64,000 nt of DNA. It comes from Solimonas sp041659605 (GTDB lineage: Bacteria; Pseudomonadota; Gammaproteobacteria; Nevskiales; Nevskiaceae). A program made the translations under genes and the position numbers. A model generated the notes under the pieces. The model made no database searches, was not told the origin of the DNA, and saw only the letters and a program-made list of their open reading frames with translations. The stretch lies in the NCBI GenBank assembly GCA_041659605.1, contig JBAZXW010000002.1, positions 1-64,000 of the forward strand, in the 5' to 3' direction. Of the stretch, positions 8,168-16,539 are shown one piece after another. Position 1 is the stretch's first letter. The number at the start of each line of letters is the position of its first letter.

Positions 8168-9115
8168 TCAATCAGTCGCGGCATCCCCCGCCCGGCGCCG
8201 GATGCGGCCAGGACCGGTGCCGGTCACGCGCTTGAAGGCGCGGCGGAACGCCGCTTCCGTCTGATACCCCAGGTTGGCGGCCACGGCTGCGACCGACATG
8301 CGCGGTTCAGCGAGCAGGCGCTTGGCCTCGGTCATGCGCCACTCGGTGAGGTACTCGATCGGCCCGGCACCGAGAATGCCGGCGAAGTGCTGGGCGAATC
8401 CGGTGCGCGACATGTGCGCCAGCTCGGCCAGCTCCGCAACCGTCCAGTCCTGGCCGGGTCGCGTGTGGATCGCTTCCAGGGCGGGCGCCAGTTTGGGATC
8501 GACCAGTGCGGCGAGCACGCCGCGCCGTTCCACGGAATGCTCGATGTGATGGCGCACGGCCATCACGAAGAGAGTGTCGGCCATCTTGTCGAGCACGGCG
8601 GCGCTGCCGAAGGAACTGCCGCGCGCCTCGTGCAGCATCAGCTGCGCCAGCTGGCGGAACTGCAGGCCGCTCTCCTGCTCGCGCACGACGATGCAGGACG
8701 GCAGCGCCTCGACGATGGCATTGCGCTTGCCGGTAGCGAAGTCGAACTCGCCGCACAGCATGCTGGTGAAGCGCGCTTCCGGACCGGTCTGTGCGTCCGG
8801 CGCGCTGCTCAGCACGTGCGCGGCGCCCGCGGGAAAGACGACGAGGTCGCCGCCGGCGAGACGCACGGGCGCCTGCAGAACCGCCGAGCGTACCCAGCAG
8901 ACGCCGCTGTCGATCAGGTGAAACGTGCCGTGCTCGGTCTCCGGCTCGCGGTCGGTCCAGTTGTCGCAATAGCTGGCATTGGAGCTGATGTGCGCGCGCA
9001 GCTGGTTGGCGCGCAGCACCGAGGAGAACACCGCTTCACCGGATGCATCGAGCATGGCTCTGGACGGCTGCTCCGAGATCGGGGGAACCGTGGCGAGCAT
9101 GACACAGTGGGACAT
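8168..9115 (-). CDS. AraC family transcriptional regulator with cupin-type sensor
   Basis: A 315-residue regulator. Residues 1-200 resemble the cupin_6 ligand domain seen in AraC proteins (GTFHLIDSGVCWVRS, LVVFPAGAAHVL). Residues 215-312 are the double HTH: WTVAELAELAHMSRTGFAQ, then MSVAAVAANLGYQTEAAFR with the closing FKRVTGTGPGRIRR. The regulated genes are not obvious, because its neighbours are a convergent lipoprotein and a divergent small zinc-finger gene. Downstream Met codons are possible alternative starts. Confidence 0.9.
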   Translation of the reverse strand: MSHCVMLATVPPISEQPSRAMLDASGEAVFSSVLRANQLRAHISSNASYCDNWTDREPETEHGTFHLIDSGVCWVRSAVLQAPVRLAGGDLVVFPAGAAHVLSSAPDAQTGPEARFTSMLCGEFDFATGKRNAIVEALPSCIVVREQESGLQFRQLAQLMLHEARGSSFGSAAVLDKMADTLFVMAVRHHIEHSVERRGVLAALVDPKLAPALEAIHTRPGQDWTVAELAELAHMSRTGFAQHFAGILGAGPIEYLTEWRMTEAKRLLAEPRMSVAAVAANLGYQTEAAFRRAFKRVTGTGPGRIRRRAGDAATD

Positions 9116-9323
9116 GGCGGAACCAGGAGTCGAGCGGCCCAGATTAGGTAGGGCGGGCTGACACTGATATGTCGCAGCATCCAGCGCTTATGCCCGCGCG
9201 TCCCGGGCGCGCATGCATCGCGTGCAGTACAGTACGTGCACATTGATACGGACGATCTTGAAACGCAGCGCTGTCCCACACCCTGCCGTTCGTGGAACAG
9301 CGATCACCGAGACGGAAACGAGC

Positions 9324-9590
9324 ATGGCGACGGGCTGGGCACGCGAAGGCGCGGTTCAGGAGCAGATCGACGCGACGGTCAAGGATGCCGTAGCGCGCGC
9401 ACGCAGCAGCTTGGCCGCAGGCCCGAGCCTGAGTCATTGCGCCGACTGCGACGCGGAAATTCCCGAAGGCCGCCGGCAGGCCATTCCCGGAGTGCGGCTT
9501 TGCGTCGCCTGCCAGGAAGCGCATGACCGCGAAACGACGGCGTTCAGCGGTTACAACCGACGCGGCAGCAAGGACAGCCAGTTGCGCTGA
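9324..9590 (+). CDS. DksA/TraR-type C4 zinc finger protein (YbiI-like)
   Basis: Small 88-residue protein started at ATG 9324; codons further upstream in frame are not protein-like. The C-terminal half has the four-cysteine finger CADCDAEIPEGRRQAIPG...CVAC of the DksA/TraR family, preceded by a short helical stretch. It is too short to be DksA itself and lacks the coiled-coil tip with acidic residues that enters the RNA polymerase secondary channel. It resembles YbiI-like stand-alone fingers, whose role is uncertain. Confidence 0.8.
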   Translation: MATGWAREGAVQEQIDATVKDAVARARSSLAAGPSLSHCADCDAEIPEGRRQAIPGVRLCVACQEAHDRETTAFSGYNRRGSKDSQLR

Positions 9591-9626
9591 TCGCGGCGTG
9601 CATCGCAGCACGGACCGCTGGCGAGA

Positions 9627-10562
9627 CTATCTCGCCCCGGCAGACAGCGTATGGTCGAGCGCGGCACGTACTGCCGTGACCTGCGCGAGGATGCAGATCT
9701 CTGCGTTCGCCTGCGGACTGTCCGGATAAACCTCCGTCGTCGTTCTGAACACGGCGTCGGTCATGCCGGCGCAGAGGCCAAGGCGCTTGAGCGGGTACTG
9801 AATGACGCCGGGCGCCACCACGGGCGATCCGATGATCTTGCCGTCAGGATCCGCCGGGGCGATGTGGGTGACCTGCGCCACTGCGGCGATCACCGCATTC
9901 TGGAAATCGGCTTGCGGACGCTCGGTGTCGTCGACCAGGTAAAAACCATCGGGAATGATGCCGGGTACAAACTCGACACCGTCACGCGCTGCGAGCGCCG
10001 GGCGGAACTCGGATTCGTCGGAGTCCGTGGTTTCGTGCAGATCGATGTGCACGCGCACGCGGTCGCGAACTGGCGCGATCAGCTGCATGAGCGCGGCCGA
10101 CTCCTGCGCCGCACTGTCGCTGAAGAACGACCGGTTGGGATCGACCGCGTGCATGTTCCAACGCTGGATCGTTTCGTAGGCCCACGGGCTCACACACGGC
10201 GCCACCAGCAGGTTGATCCGTTCTGCGTACGCCGCCGCGTGCTCCGCGAGGAAGCGCAAGGCGCCATGTACACCGCTGGTCTCGTAGCCGTGAACGCCGC
10301 CGGTCACCAGCGCAACCGGCAGCTCGCTGCGCCAGCCGCGACTTCTGAGCGCCATCAGCGGGTAAACGGCGCGATCGCAGTCGAGGCGGCCGTACTGCAC
10401 GACGTCATGGCGTGAGCGCAGCGTCTCGATCGCGGCCAGCACGTCCGCCTCGTAGCTGCGCCTGCGCGTCTGCCGCGCGAGCCACGCCGCCTTTTCCGGC
10501 GCGCCCCACGGCGTTCCAGGCACACCGATGGGGAAAGTCTGGTGATCGGGCATGGAGCGCAT
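9627..10562 (-). CDS. M14-like zinc carboxypeptidase/deacylase (succinylglutamate desuccinylase fold)
   Basis: A 311-residue protein from the ATG at 10562; a second in-frame ATG at 10553 is equally possible, and neither has a clear ribosome site. The metal-site signatures are GGVHGYETSG (His and Glu ligands) and VHIDLHETTD (third His), with the candidate catalytic Glu in TTTEVYPDSP near the C-terminus. This pattern fits the M14/AstE-AspA superfamily. No signal peptide is seen, so it probably acts in the cytosol on a peptide or N-acyl amino acid. It is not inside an arginine-catabolism operon, so AstE is unlikely. Confidence 0.8.
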   Translation of the reverse strand: MRSMPDHQTFPIGVPGTPWGAPEKAAWLARQTRRRSYEADVLAAIETLRSRHDVVQYGRLDCDRAVYPLMALRSRGWRSELPVALVTGGVHGYETSGVHGALRFLAEHAAAYAERINLLVAPCVSPWAYETIQRWNMHAVDPNRSFFSDSAAQESAALMQLIAPVRDRVRVHIDLHETTDSDESEFRPALAARDGVEFVPGIIPDGFYLVDDTERPQADFQNAVIAAVAQVTHIAPADPDGKIIGSPVVAPGVIQYPLKRLGLCAGMTDAVFRTTTEVYPDSPQANAEICILAQVTAVRAALDHTLSAGAR

Positions 10563-10593
10563 TATCAGCCATCGTAAATCGGGGTTCGCAGGC

Positions 10594-11349
10594 TCACCCC
10601 AAGTACGCCTGCCCGCCGTCGACACCGATCGACTGGCCGTTGATGTAGCGGCACTCGTCAGAACACAGCGAGACGACGAACTTGCCGATGTCCTCTTCGC
10701 AGGAACCGACGCGACCCTGCGGCACGGTGGCGATGAAGGCCGCGGCTTCCTGCGGGCGCTCACGCGTCCACCACTGCATCGCCGGCGAGTCGGCGAGCGG
10801 CAGGATCGCGTTGGTGCGGATGCCCTCCTTGGCCCACTCGCAGGCGGCGGCGCGGGTGAGCTGACGGATCGCCTCCTTGACTGCGGCATAGGCACCGTAA
10901 CCCGCGGCGTCCCAACGCTTGGCCGCAGACGAGCCGAAGTTGACGATGCAGCCGTCGCCGACCAGGTGCGGGTGGCAGCGCTTCATCAGCCGGAACGTCG
11001 CCAGCGGGCCCGATTCCCAGCCCGCCGCGAAGGCCTCGTCGGAAACCGTCAGCAAGGTCCCCAGGGGCACTTCCTGCGCATTGTTGACGAGGATGTTGAG
11101 CTTGCCGAACTGCGCGACGACGGCGCTTACGCAGGCGTCGATCGATTGCGCGTCGCGCACATTGCATTCGACTGCGAGCGCCTTGCCGCCGCGCTTTTCG
11201 ATCTCCTGCACGGTGGCATCGAGTTTGGACCGGGTCCGTCCGGTTACGGCGATCGCGACACCGGCTGCGGCCAGCGCGAAAGCGATGCCTTGCCCGACGC
11301 CCTGGCCCGCGCCGGTGATCAAAGCAACCTTGCCCTTCAGGTTCGACAT
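10594..11349 (-). CDS. Short-chain dehydrogenase/reductase
   Basis: A 251-residue classical SDR starting at ATG 11349 behind GAGGAGAACCAC. TGAGQGVGQG is the cofactor loop, NNAQEVP replaces the usual NNAG, and YAAVKEA provides the YxxxK pair. The C-terminus ends NGQSIGVDGGQ. It is leftward and divergent from the SDR at 11517. The M14-like gene begins 32 bases downstream and could be cotranscribed. The substrate is unknown. Confidence 0.9.
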   Translation of the reverse strand: MSNLKGKVALITGAGQGVGQGIAFALAAAGVAIAVTGRTRSKLDATVQEIEKRGGKALAVECNVRDAQSIDACVSAVVAQFGKLNILVNNAQEVPLGTLLTVSDEAFAAGWESGPLATFRLMKRCHPHLVGDGCIVNFGSSAAKRWDAAGYGAYAAVKEAIRQLTRAAACEWAKEGIRTNAILPLADSPAMQWWTRERPQEAAAFIATVPQGRVGSCEEDIGKFVVSLCSDECRYINGQSIGVDGGQAYLG

Positions 11350-11414
11350 GTGGTTCTCCTCGTGACTTGCGGCAGTCTGCGACGGCGACGAGACCGCGTC
11401 CTGATCCGGGCGGG

Positions 11415-11485
11415 GTAGGAGCGGCCCACGGCCGCGATACGGCAGCGAGTGCCGCTCGAAATGAATCGCGGCCATGGGCCGCTAC
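11415..11485. repeat. GTAGGAGCGGCC palindromic repeat, degenerate copy
   Basis: Inverted repeat whose left arm (11415-11438) contains GCGGCCCACGGCCGCGAT and whose right arm (11465-11485) is ATCGCGGCCATGGGCCGC. It belongs to the same family as the near-perfect palindrome at 26415-26491. It fills much of the spacer between two divergent SDR genes and so probably overlaps their 5' untranslated or promoter DNA. Confidence 0.75.
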
Positions 11486-11516
11486 GAGCTGGCACGACTG
11501 CGGTACGCTGCGCGCC

Positions 11517-12320
11517 ATGACCCAGACCATTCTTGTGACCGGCGCGTCGTCGGGCCTCGGCCGCGCCTGCGCCGAGCGCCTGGCGGCTGCCGGCCATCGC
11601 GTCTACGTTGCCAGCCGACGTGCCTCGCCGGTGCCGGACTGCATCGCGATCGGCATGGACGTGGACGATGACAGCTCGGTGGGCGCCGCGATTTCGCAGG
11701 TTCTCGAATCGGAGCCGCGCATCGACGTGCTGATCAACTGCGCCGGATTTGGCATCGCCGGCGCGATTGAGGACACGACGACGGACGAGGCCAAGGCGCA
11801 GTTTGAAACCAATTTCTTCGGCGCCACCCGCGTCGTGCGCGGCGTGCTGCCGCAGATGCGCGCGCAGGGCGGCGGCCTGATTCTCAACGTCAGCTCGCTG
11901 GTCACCCAGCTGCCGGTGCCGTTCCAGGCCTACTACTGCGCGAGCAAAGCCGCGCTGCACTCGTATACCGAAGCACTGCGCTACGAGGTGGCCCCGCTGG
12001 GCATCCGCGTCGCGGCGATCGAGCCCGGCAACTTCGCCACCGGCTTCACCGGCGCGCGACGCCGCGTCTCCGGCTGGACCGATGCCTCGATCTACGCCGA
12101 GCGCTGCGCCGCGTCGATCGCGTGGATGGAGGAGGACGAGCGCAAGGGCCTGCCGCCGGCGCGTTTCGCCGCACAGGTCCACGGCATCGTCGCGCACCCG
12201 AATCCGAAGCTGCGCCACCTCGCGATCTCGCCGATCGAGCGCGTCGCACTGCTGCTGCGCGCGCTGCTGCCATCGCGCGCATACGAGTGGATTTTCAGCC
12301 GCATCAGCAAGGCGGTGTGA
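11517..12320 (+). CDS. Short-chain dehydrogenase/reductase
   Basis: A 267-residue SDR. TGASSGLGRA at the N-terminus, NCAGFGI in the place of NNAG, the Ser of NVSSL and the YYCASKAAL YxxxK motif are all present. An extended C-terminus (residues 200-267) with a hydrophobic PIERVALLLRALLPSRAYEW helix may contact membrane or a lipophilic substrate. The start is the ATG at 11517; the preceding DNA is the palindromic repeat. It converges with the acetyltransferase, the two stops overlapping by 17 bases. Confidence 0.9.
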   Translation: MTQTILVTGASSGLGRACAERLAAAGHRVYVASRRASPVPDCIAIGMDVDDDSSVGAAISQVLESEPRIDVLINCAGFGIAGAIEDTTTDEAKAQFETNFFGATRVVRGVLPQMRAQGGGLILNVSSLVTQLPVPFQAYYCASKAALHSYTEALRYEVAPLGIRVAAIEPGNFATGFTGARRRVSGWTDASIYAERCAASIAWMEEDERKGLPPARFAAQVHGIVAHPNPKLRHLAISPIERVALLLRALLPSRAYEWIFSRISKAV

Positions 12321-12801
12321 GCGCCTTGCGCATGAACGCCGACGACGCCGGGCACAGGGACGAGAACTGCGTCGTCTGCGCGATCGCAGCCGGCGCTTCG
12401 GCGCGCGGGGTCGGTGCGTAACCGAGCCGCGCAAAGAAATCCGCGGCCGTCGTCGTCAGCAGGTACAGCTCGATCACACCCTGCTTTGCGGCCTCGATCT
12501 CTGCGTGACGCACGAGTGCGTACCCCAGGCCGCGGCCGCGCTGCGCGCCGGCGACGGCCAGTGAGCGCAGCAGGCCTGCCGTCCCATGCACCTCCAGGCC
12601 GCACACCGCGACCGGCGCGCGCGCCTCGACGATGCCGAACAGCTGCACTGCACGCGGATGCTCCAGGTCCGAGGTCGGCAGTCCACACGCCGCCAGCAGG
12701 GCCGCCACGCGGGCGTCGCAGCTCAGCCGGCTGATGTCGGGCAGCGCACCGATACGCCCGGAACCCGCGACCCCGCTGATTGTCACTTGGTCTGCCGCCA
12801 C
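12304..12801 (-). CDS. GNAT N-acetyltransferase, ArsN2-like
   Basis: A 165-residue acetyltransferase if started at GTG 12801, which has an AGGAG nine bases upstream; the frame is open further back but without a comparable ribosome site. The pattern LLAACGLPTSDL, GLEVHGTAGLLRSLAV, QRGRGLGYALV (acetyl-CoA loop) and LYLLTTTAADFFARLGY closely follows the ArsN2 branch of GNATs, which acetylate organoarsenicals. No other ars gene is within reach, so the true substrate is uncertain. It is convergent with the SDR at 11517, overlapping its 3' end by 17 bases. Confidence 0.8.
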   Translation of the reverse strand: MAADQVTISGVAGSGRIGALPDISRLSCDARVAALLAACGLPTSDLEHPRAVQLFGIVEARAPVAVCGLEVHGTAGLLRSLAVAGAQRGRGLGYALVRHAEIEAAKQGVIELYLLTTTAADFFARLGYAPTPRAEAPAAIAQTTQFSSLCPASSAFMRKALTPPC

Positions 12802-12924
12802 CGATGCGTGCTCCTGACAGGGGCCGTCGCGGATAGTCGGTCGATTCGGATCGGCGGCGCAAGCCGACACTCCCCGTGGCATCATGGCTTCGACGCCCCG
12901 CCGGGCGACGCACGGAGGTGTTTC

Positions 12925-13260
12925 ATGTCCAAGCCTCGTTTGCTGACCGCACTGGCGCTTTCGATCGGCGCGAGCGCGCTGTCGGGCTGCGGCACCTATT
13001 ACACGAAAGTGGTCCGTAACAACCCGACGCCTTATTCGGGCACCGCGCTCGACGCCCGGGTCATGGCGCACTACTACAGCCTTGGCCACGTCTGGTGCGG
13101 CTTGCCGTCATGCGCGGACCGGTGGATGTTCCTTGGCGACCTGCCGTTCAGCCTCGTCGCGGACACCCTGGTTCTGCCCCTGACCCTCGTTGCGCAGCTC
13201 GAGGCTGCTGACACCGGTGCGGCGCCTCCACTGCGCGACGAACGCAGCGGTCCGCCGTGA
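12925..13260 (+). CDS. YceK/YidQ-like lipoprotein
   Basis: A 111-residue lipoprotein with GGAGGTG ahead of ATG 12925. The signal peptide ends in a lipobox, ALSGC. The mature part has the YYSLGHVWCGLP...DLPFSLVADTLVLPLTL pattern of the YceK/DUF1375 family, where the final hydrophobic stretch precedes the C-terminus. Function is unknown; members sit in the outer or inner membrane. It precedes the deformylase gene by 40 bases and is probably cotranscribed. Confidence 0.75.
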   Translation: MSKPRLLTALALSIGASALSGCGTYYTKVVRNNPTPYSGTALDARVMAHYYSLGHVWCGLPSCADRWMFLGDLPFSLVADTLVLPLTLVAQLEAADTGAAPPLRDERSGPP

Positions 13261-13300
13261 AGCACCAAATCTCTGCGCCGCCCCGCGTTCCGCAGCCGGC

Positions 13301-13843
13301 ATGATCCGCGACATTCTGCGCATGGGCGATCCGCGGCTGCTGCAAGTATCGCGGCCGGTGGAGTCGTTCGGTACAGCCGAGATGCACGCACTGCTCGCGG
13401 ACATGCGCGAGACGATGGCGGCGGCCAACGGCGCCGGGCTCGCGGCGCCGCAGATCGGCGTGGCGCTGCGCGTCGTGATCTTCGGCGTCGAACACAACCC
13501 GCGCTATCCGCAGGCCGAGGCGGTGCCGTTCACGGTGCTGTGCAATCCGGTGCTGACGCCGCTGTCCGACGGACAACAGGACGATTGGGAGGACGGCTGG
13601 GAAGGCTGCCTGAGCGTGCCCGGCATGCGCGGGCTGGTGCCGCGGCATACGCGCCTGCGTTACGAAGGCTTCGACGACAACGGCGCACGCATCGCGCGCG
13701 AGGTTTCCGGCTTCCATGCGCGCGTCGTGCAACACGAATGCGACCATCTCGACGGCATTCTCTACCCGATGCGCATCCGCGACCTGCGCAACTTCGGCTT
13801 CAACGACGTGCTGTTTCCGGGGCAGCAGCTGGTCGACGATTGA
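13301..13843 (+). CDS. def: Peptide deformylase
   Basis: A 180-residue metalloenzyme that removes the formyl group from nascent N-terminal methionine. All three conserved motifs are intact: GAGLAAPQI (motif 1), EGCLSVPG (motif 2, metal Cys) and QHECDHLDG (motif 3, two metal His plus the catalytic Glu). The C-terminus is short, LFPGQQLVDD. The gene is not next to fmt, the usual partner of the housekeeping copy, so this may be a second deformylase. The start is ATG 13301. Confidence 0.95.
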   Translation: MIRDILRMGDPRLLQVSRPVESFGTAEMHALLADMRETMAAANGAGLAAPQIGVALRVVIFGVEHNPRYPQAEAVPFTVLCNPVLTPLSDGQQDDWEDGWEGCLSVPGMRGLVPRHTRLRYEGFDDNGARIAREVSGFHARVVQHECDHLDGILYPMRIRDLRNFGFNDVLFPGQQLVDD

Positions 13844-13860
13844 TCGCGGGTGCGCTTGGT

Positions 13861-13884
13861 CGCCCGGGTTTCACCCGGGCTACG
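13861..13884. repeat. CCCGGG-type short palindrome
   Basis: Hairpin CCCGGG-tttca-CCCGGG followed by CTACG, directly after the deformylase stop. It equals the right half of the repeat at 57144-57201 and may form a 3' stem-loop for the deformylase message. Confidence 0.6.
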
Positions 13885-13902
13885 AACTGCCAATGTTCCG
13901 AC

Positions 13903-13944
13903 CTGATTTAGATCAGTGGCGCCAACTCCAGGATCGGCCAAAAT
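13903..13944 (+). promoter_or_regulatory. Candidate FNR/Anr box with -10 element
   Basis: CTGATTTAGATCAG at 13903-13916 matches the FNR/Anr consensus TTGAT-N4-ATCAA except at the two outer bases. A CAAAAT hexamer at 13939-13944 lies where the -10 belongs if the box is centred at -41.5, i.e. class II activation geometry. The cytochrome b561 gene starts 50 bases further on. The box and spacing are visible; regulation by oxygen is inferred. Confidence 0.55.
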
Positions 13945-13993
13945 GCGCGTCCGCGGGATGACTCCTGCGAACGTCGATGGAGCGGAGATATCC

Positions 13994-14719
13994 ATGGCAG
14001 ATCTCAAGTCGTATCCGGTATGGGATGCCTCGACACGCTGGTTCCACTGGATCAACGCCCTGTGCGTGATCGGATCGGCCGGGATCGGGCTGGTGATTAT
14101 CAACGACGCCGCGCTCGGCATTTCCAATGCCGGCAAGATCGCGCTTAAGACCCTGCACGTCTGGATCGGCTACGTCTTCCTGCTCAATCTGTGCTGGCGC
14201 ATTGTCTGGGGCTTCATCGGCACGCGCTATGCGCGCTGGGGACGCGTGCTGCCCGCCGGCGCCGGCTACTGGCAAAGCCTGCGCAGCTACACCTCCGGTC
14301 TCGCCAGCGGCCGGCCGCCGGCCTATCTGGGCCATAACCCGCTCGGACGGATTGCCGTCACGGTGTTGTTGCTGCTGCTCCTGACCCAAGCGGTGACCGG
14401 ATTGCTGCTGGCCGGCACCGACATCTTCTATCCGCCGCTGGGTGCCTGGTTCGCCCATTCCATCGCCGCCCCGGGCGTTGATCCGTCGACGCTGGTCCCC
14501 TATGCGCCCGAGATGTACGACAAGGCGGCCTACGAAAGCATGCGTGCGCTGCGCAAACCGTTCGTGACGGTGCACCTGTATTCGTTCTACACGCTGCTGG
14601 CGATGATTGCCGTGCATGTCGCGGCGGTGGTGATCACCGAACTGCGCGAGGGCAACGGCATCATTTCGGCCATGTTCACCGGCCGCAAGGTGATGACAGA
14701 AAAGCCGGTCGACGAATAG
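13994..14719 (+). CDS. Cytochrome b561-family membrane protein
   Basis: A 241-residue di-haem b-type membrane protein. RWFHWINAL near residue 15 supplies the first haem His, KTLHVWIGY a second, and VTVHLYSFYTLLAMIAVHV near the C-terminus contributes two more. Four main hydrophobic helices are evident. Such proteins pass electrons between quinone and a periplasmic partner or hydrogenase-like enzyme. No cytochrome c or hydrogenase gene is adjacent, so the partner is unknown. An FNR/Anr-like promoter upstream suggests induction when oxygen is low. Confidence 0.88.
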   Translation: MADLKSYPVWDASTRWFHWINALCVIGSAGIGLVIINDAALGISNAGKIALKTLHVWIGYVFLLNLCWRIVWGFIGTRYARWGRVLPAGAGYWQSLRSYTSGLASGRPPAYLGHNPLGRIAVTVLLLLLLTQAVTGLLLAGTDIFYPPLGAWFAHSIAAPGVDPSTLVPYAPEMYDKAAYESMRALRKPFVTVHLYSFYTLLAMIAVHVAAVVITELREGNGIISAMFTGRKVMTEKPVDE

Positions 14720-14729
14720 TGGCGCGGTT

Positions 14730-16466
14730 TTACATCGAGATCGAGCCTTTGCGGAAATCGCTGGTGCCGAGCAGGGCATTGACCAGCACGGGCTCGCCCG
14801 CCTGTGCGGCCTGCCGTGCGGCGCGCAGGACCGCTTCGGTTTGGCCCGGATCGCGGATGACGAAGCCGCGCGCACCCAGACCCTCGGCGGCACGCTCGTA
14901 GTCGCTGCGCCGCAGCGGGCAGCCGACATCGTCCTTCAGCACCTCGACCTGCTCGCGCGCAATCTGCGACCAGCAGGCGTCGTTGCCGACGACCGCGACC
15001 ACTGCAATGCGGTGACGCACGAAAGTGTCGAACTCCATCAGGCTGTAGCCGAGCGCGCCGTCGCCGAACAGCGCCCACACTTCGGACTGCGGCCGGCATA
15101 GCTTTGCGGCGAGCGCGAAGCCGGCACCGACGCCGAGCGTGCCGAACACGCCGGGATCGAGCCAGCCCAGCGGCCCGCGCGGCCGCAGGATGTACGAGGC
15201 CGTTGCAACGAAGTCGCCGCCGTCGGCGACGATCACGCTGTCGTCCGCAAGCTGTGCGTCGATCTGTTTGCACAGCGCCAGAGGATTGAGCCCCTCCGCC
15301 GCCGCAGCCGCGGACTGCGCGAAGATTTCCGCCTCGCGCTCAGCGTCGCGCGCACGCAGCTCGGCGAACCATGCGCTGCGGTCCGGCACTGCGGCGCGCT
15401 GTCCCTGCGCCAGCGCGCGCAGGAACCCGGAGGCGTCGGCGAGCGCACCGACATCGGGGCGTCGATTCAGGCGCAGATCCTCGCGGCTGCGGTTGACCGC
15501 GATCACCGGCGTGCGCGGACGGATGTGCGCGCCATAGTCGAGACGGAAATCGCAGGGCACGCCGGCGAGAATCACCAGATCGGCCGCGCGCAGCGCGTCA
15601 CGGCGGCGGTGCCGGAACTGCAGCGGATGATCGGCGCCCAGCAGGCCGCGCCCCATGCCGGACAGGTAGACCGGAATGCCGAGCTTCTCAACCGCCGCGC
15701 GCAGTGCCGAAACACCCGCTACGTCGAGCATCGCCTGGCTGCCGATCAGCATCAGCGGCCGCTGGGCGGTCGCGATCCGCGCAGCAGCCGCCTCGACCGC
15801 GGCGTCATCGTGCCGCGGCACGTCGATCAACTCGGGCTGCATCGAGGGTTGCGCAGCCGGCGCGAACTGCCGTCGCAGATGAAAGCGCAGGTAGGCGGCA
15901 ATCGCGTGCTCGGCCAGTCGAGCGCCCGGACGCGGTGTCGACTTGGCGACGTACCACTGCCGCACCAGCGCTTCGTCGTAGAGCAGGTCGACCGGGCATT
16001 CGAGAAACACCGGGCCCGGCGTTCCCTCGGTCGCGACATGGATCGCGCCGCGCAGCAGCGGTTCGAGATCGCGCACGCGCGTCGCCTTGCCGGCCCACTT
16101 CACGCTCGAGCGGATCAGCGCGAGCTGATCGATGTCCTGCAGCGCGCCGCGCCCGCGCAGCACCGTGGCGGTGGCGCCGCCGAGCAGCACCACCGGCGAC
16201 TGCGCGAGCCGCGCGTTCTGCACGGCGGTCAGCGTGTTGGTCACTCCGGGGCCGGCGGTCACCGCGGCCACGCCCGGCACGCCGGTCAGGCGCGCGGTCG
16301 CATCGGCCGCGAACACCGCCGTCGCCTCGTGGCGCGTATCGATCACGCGGATGCCGGCCTGCTTGCAGCCCACCAGGATCGGCGAGATATGGCCGCCGCA
16401 GAGCGTGTACACGAAGCGCACACCCTGCGCGCGCAGCACCCGCCCGATGATGTCGCCGCCGTGCAT
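14730..16466 (-). CDS. Thiamine-diphosphate-dependent lyase, ILVBL/2-hydroxyacyl-CoA lyase-like
   Basis: A 578-residue TPP enzyme with the three usual domains. The N-terminal Pyr domain holds TLCGGHISPILVGCKQ, then RHEATAVFAADA with the catalytic Glu and TAGPGVTNTLTAV. The C-terminal PP domain has the GDGALGYSLMEFDTFVRH...N motif binding Mg-TPP. CGGHISP is characteristic of the ILVBL group, whose human member acts as 2-hydroxyacyl-CoA lyase 2, rather than of biosynthetic acetolactate synthase; there is also no regulatory subunit beside it. A likely role is cleavage of a 2-hydroxyacyl-CoA during alpha-oxidation of fatty acids. It converges with the cytochrome b561 gene, ten bases apart. Confidence 0.85.
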   Translation of the reverse strand: MHGGDIIGRVLRAQGVRFVYTLCGGHISPILVGCKQAGIRVIDTRHEATAVFAADATARLTGVPGVAAVTAGPGVTNTLTAVQNARLAQSPVVLLGGATATVLRGRGALQDIDQLALIRSSVKWAGKATRVRDLEPLLRGAIHVATEGTPGPVFLECPVDLLYDEALVRQWYVAKSTPRPGARLAEHAIAAYLRFHLRRQFAPAAQPSMQPELIDVPRHDDAAVEAAAARIATAQRPLMLIGSQAMLDVAGVSALRAAVEKLGIPVYLSGMGRGLLGADHPLQFRHRRRDALRAADLVILAGVPCDFRLDYGAHIRPRTPVIAVNRSREDLRLNRRPDVGALADASGFLRALAQGQRAAVPDRSAWFAELRARDAEREAEIFAQSAAAAAEGLNPLALCKQIDAQLADDSVIVADGGDFVATASYILRPRGPLGWLDPGVFGTLGVGAGFALAAKLCRPQSEVWALFGDGALGYSLMEFDTFVRHRIAVVAVVGNDACWSQIAREQVEVLKDDVGCPLRRSDYERAAEGLGARGFVIRDPGQTEAVLRAARQAAQAGEPVLVNALLGTSDFRKGSISM

Positions 16467-16539
16467 GGCCTGTGCGCCTCCGATACGCCGATCACGGCAT
16501 GAGACTAACGCAGTGGGCTGTGCCGAAAGTTGTCCTGGA

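Noticed and set aside
14730..16466. Biosynthetic acetolactate synthase large subunit
   Set aside because: No small subunit or ilvC is adjacent, and the CGGHISP signature points to the ILVBL/HACL2 group.
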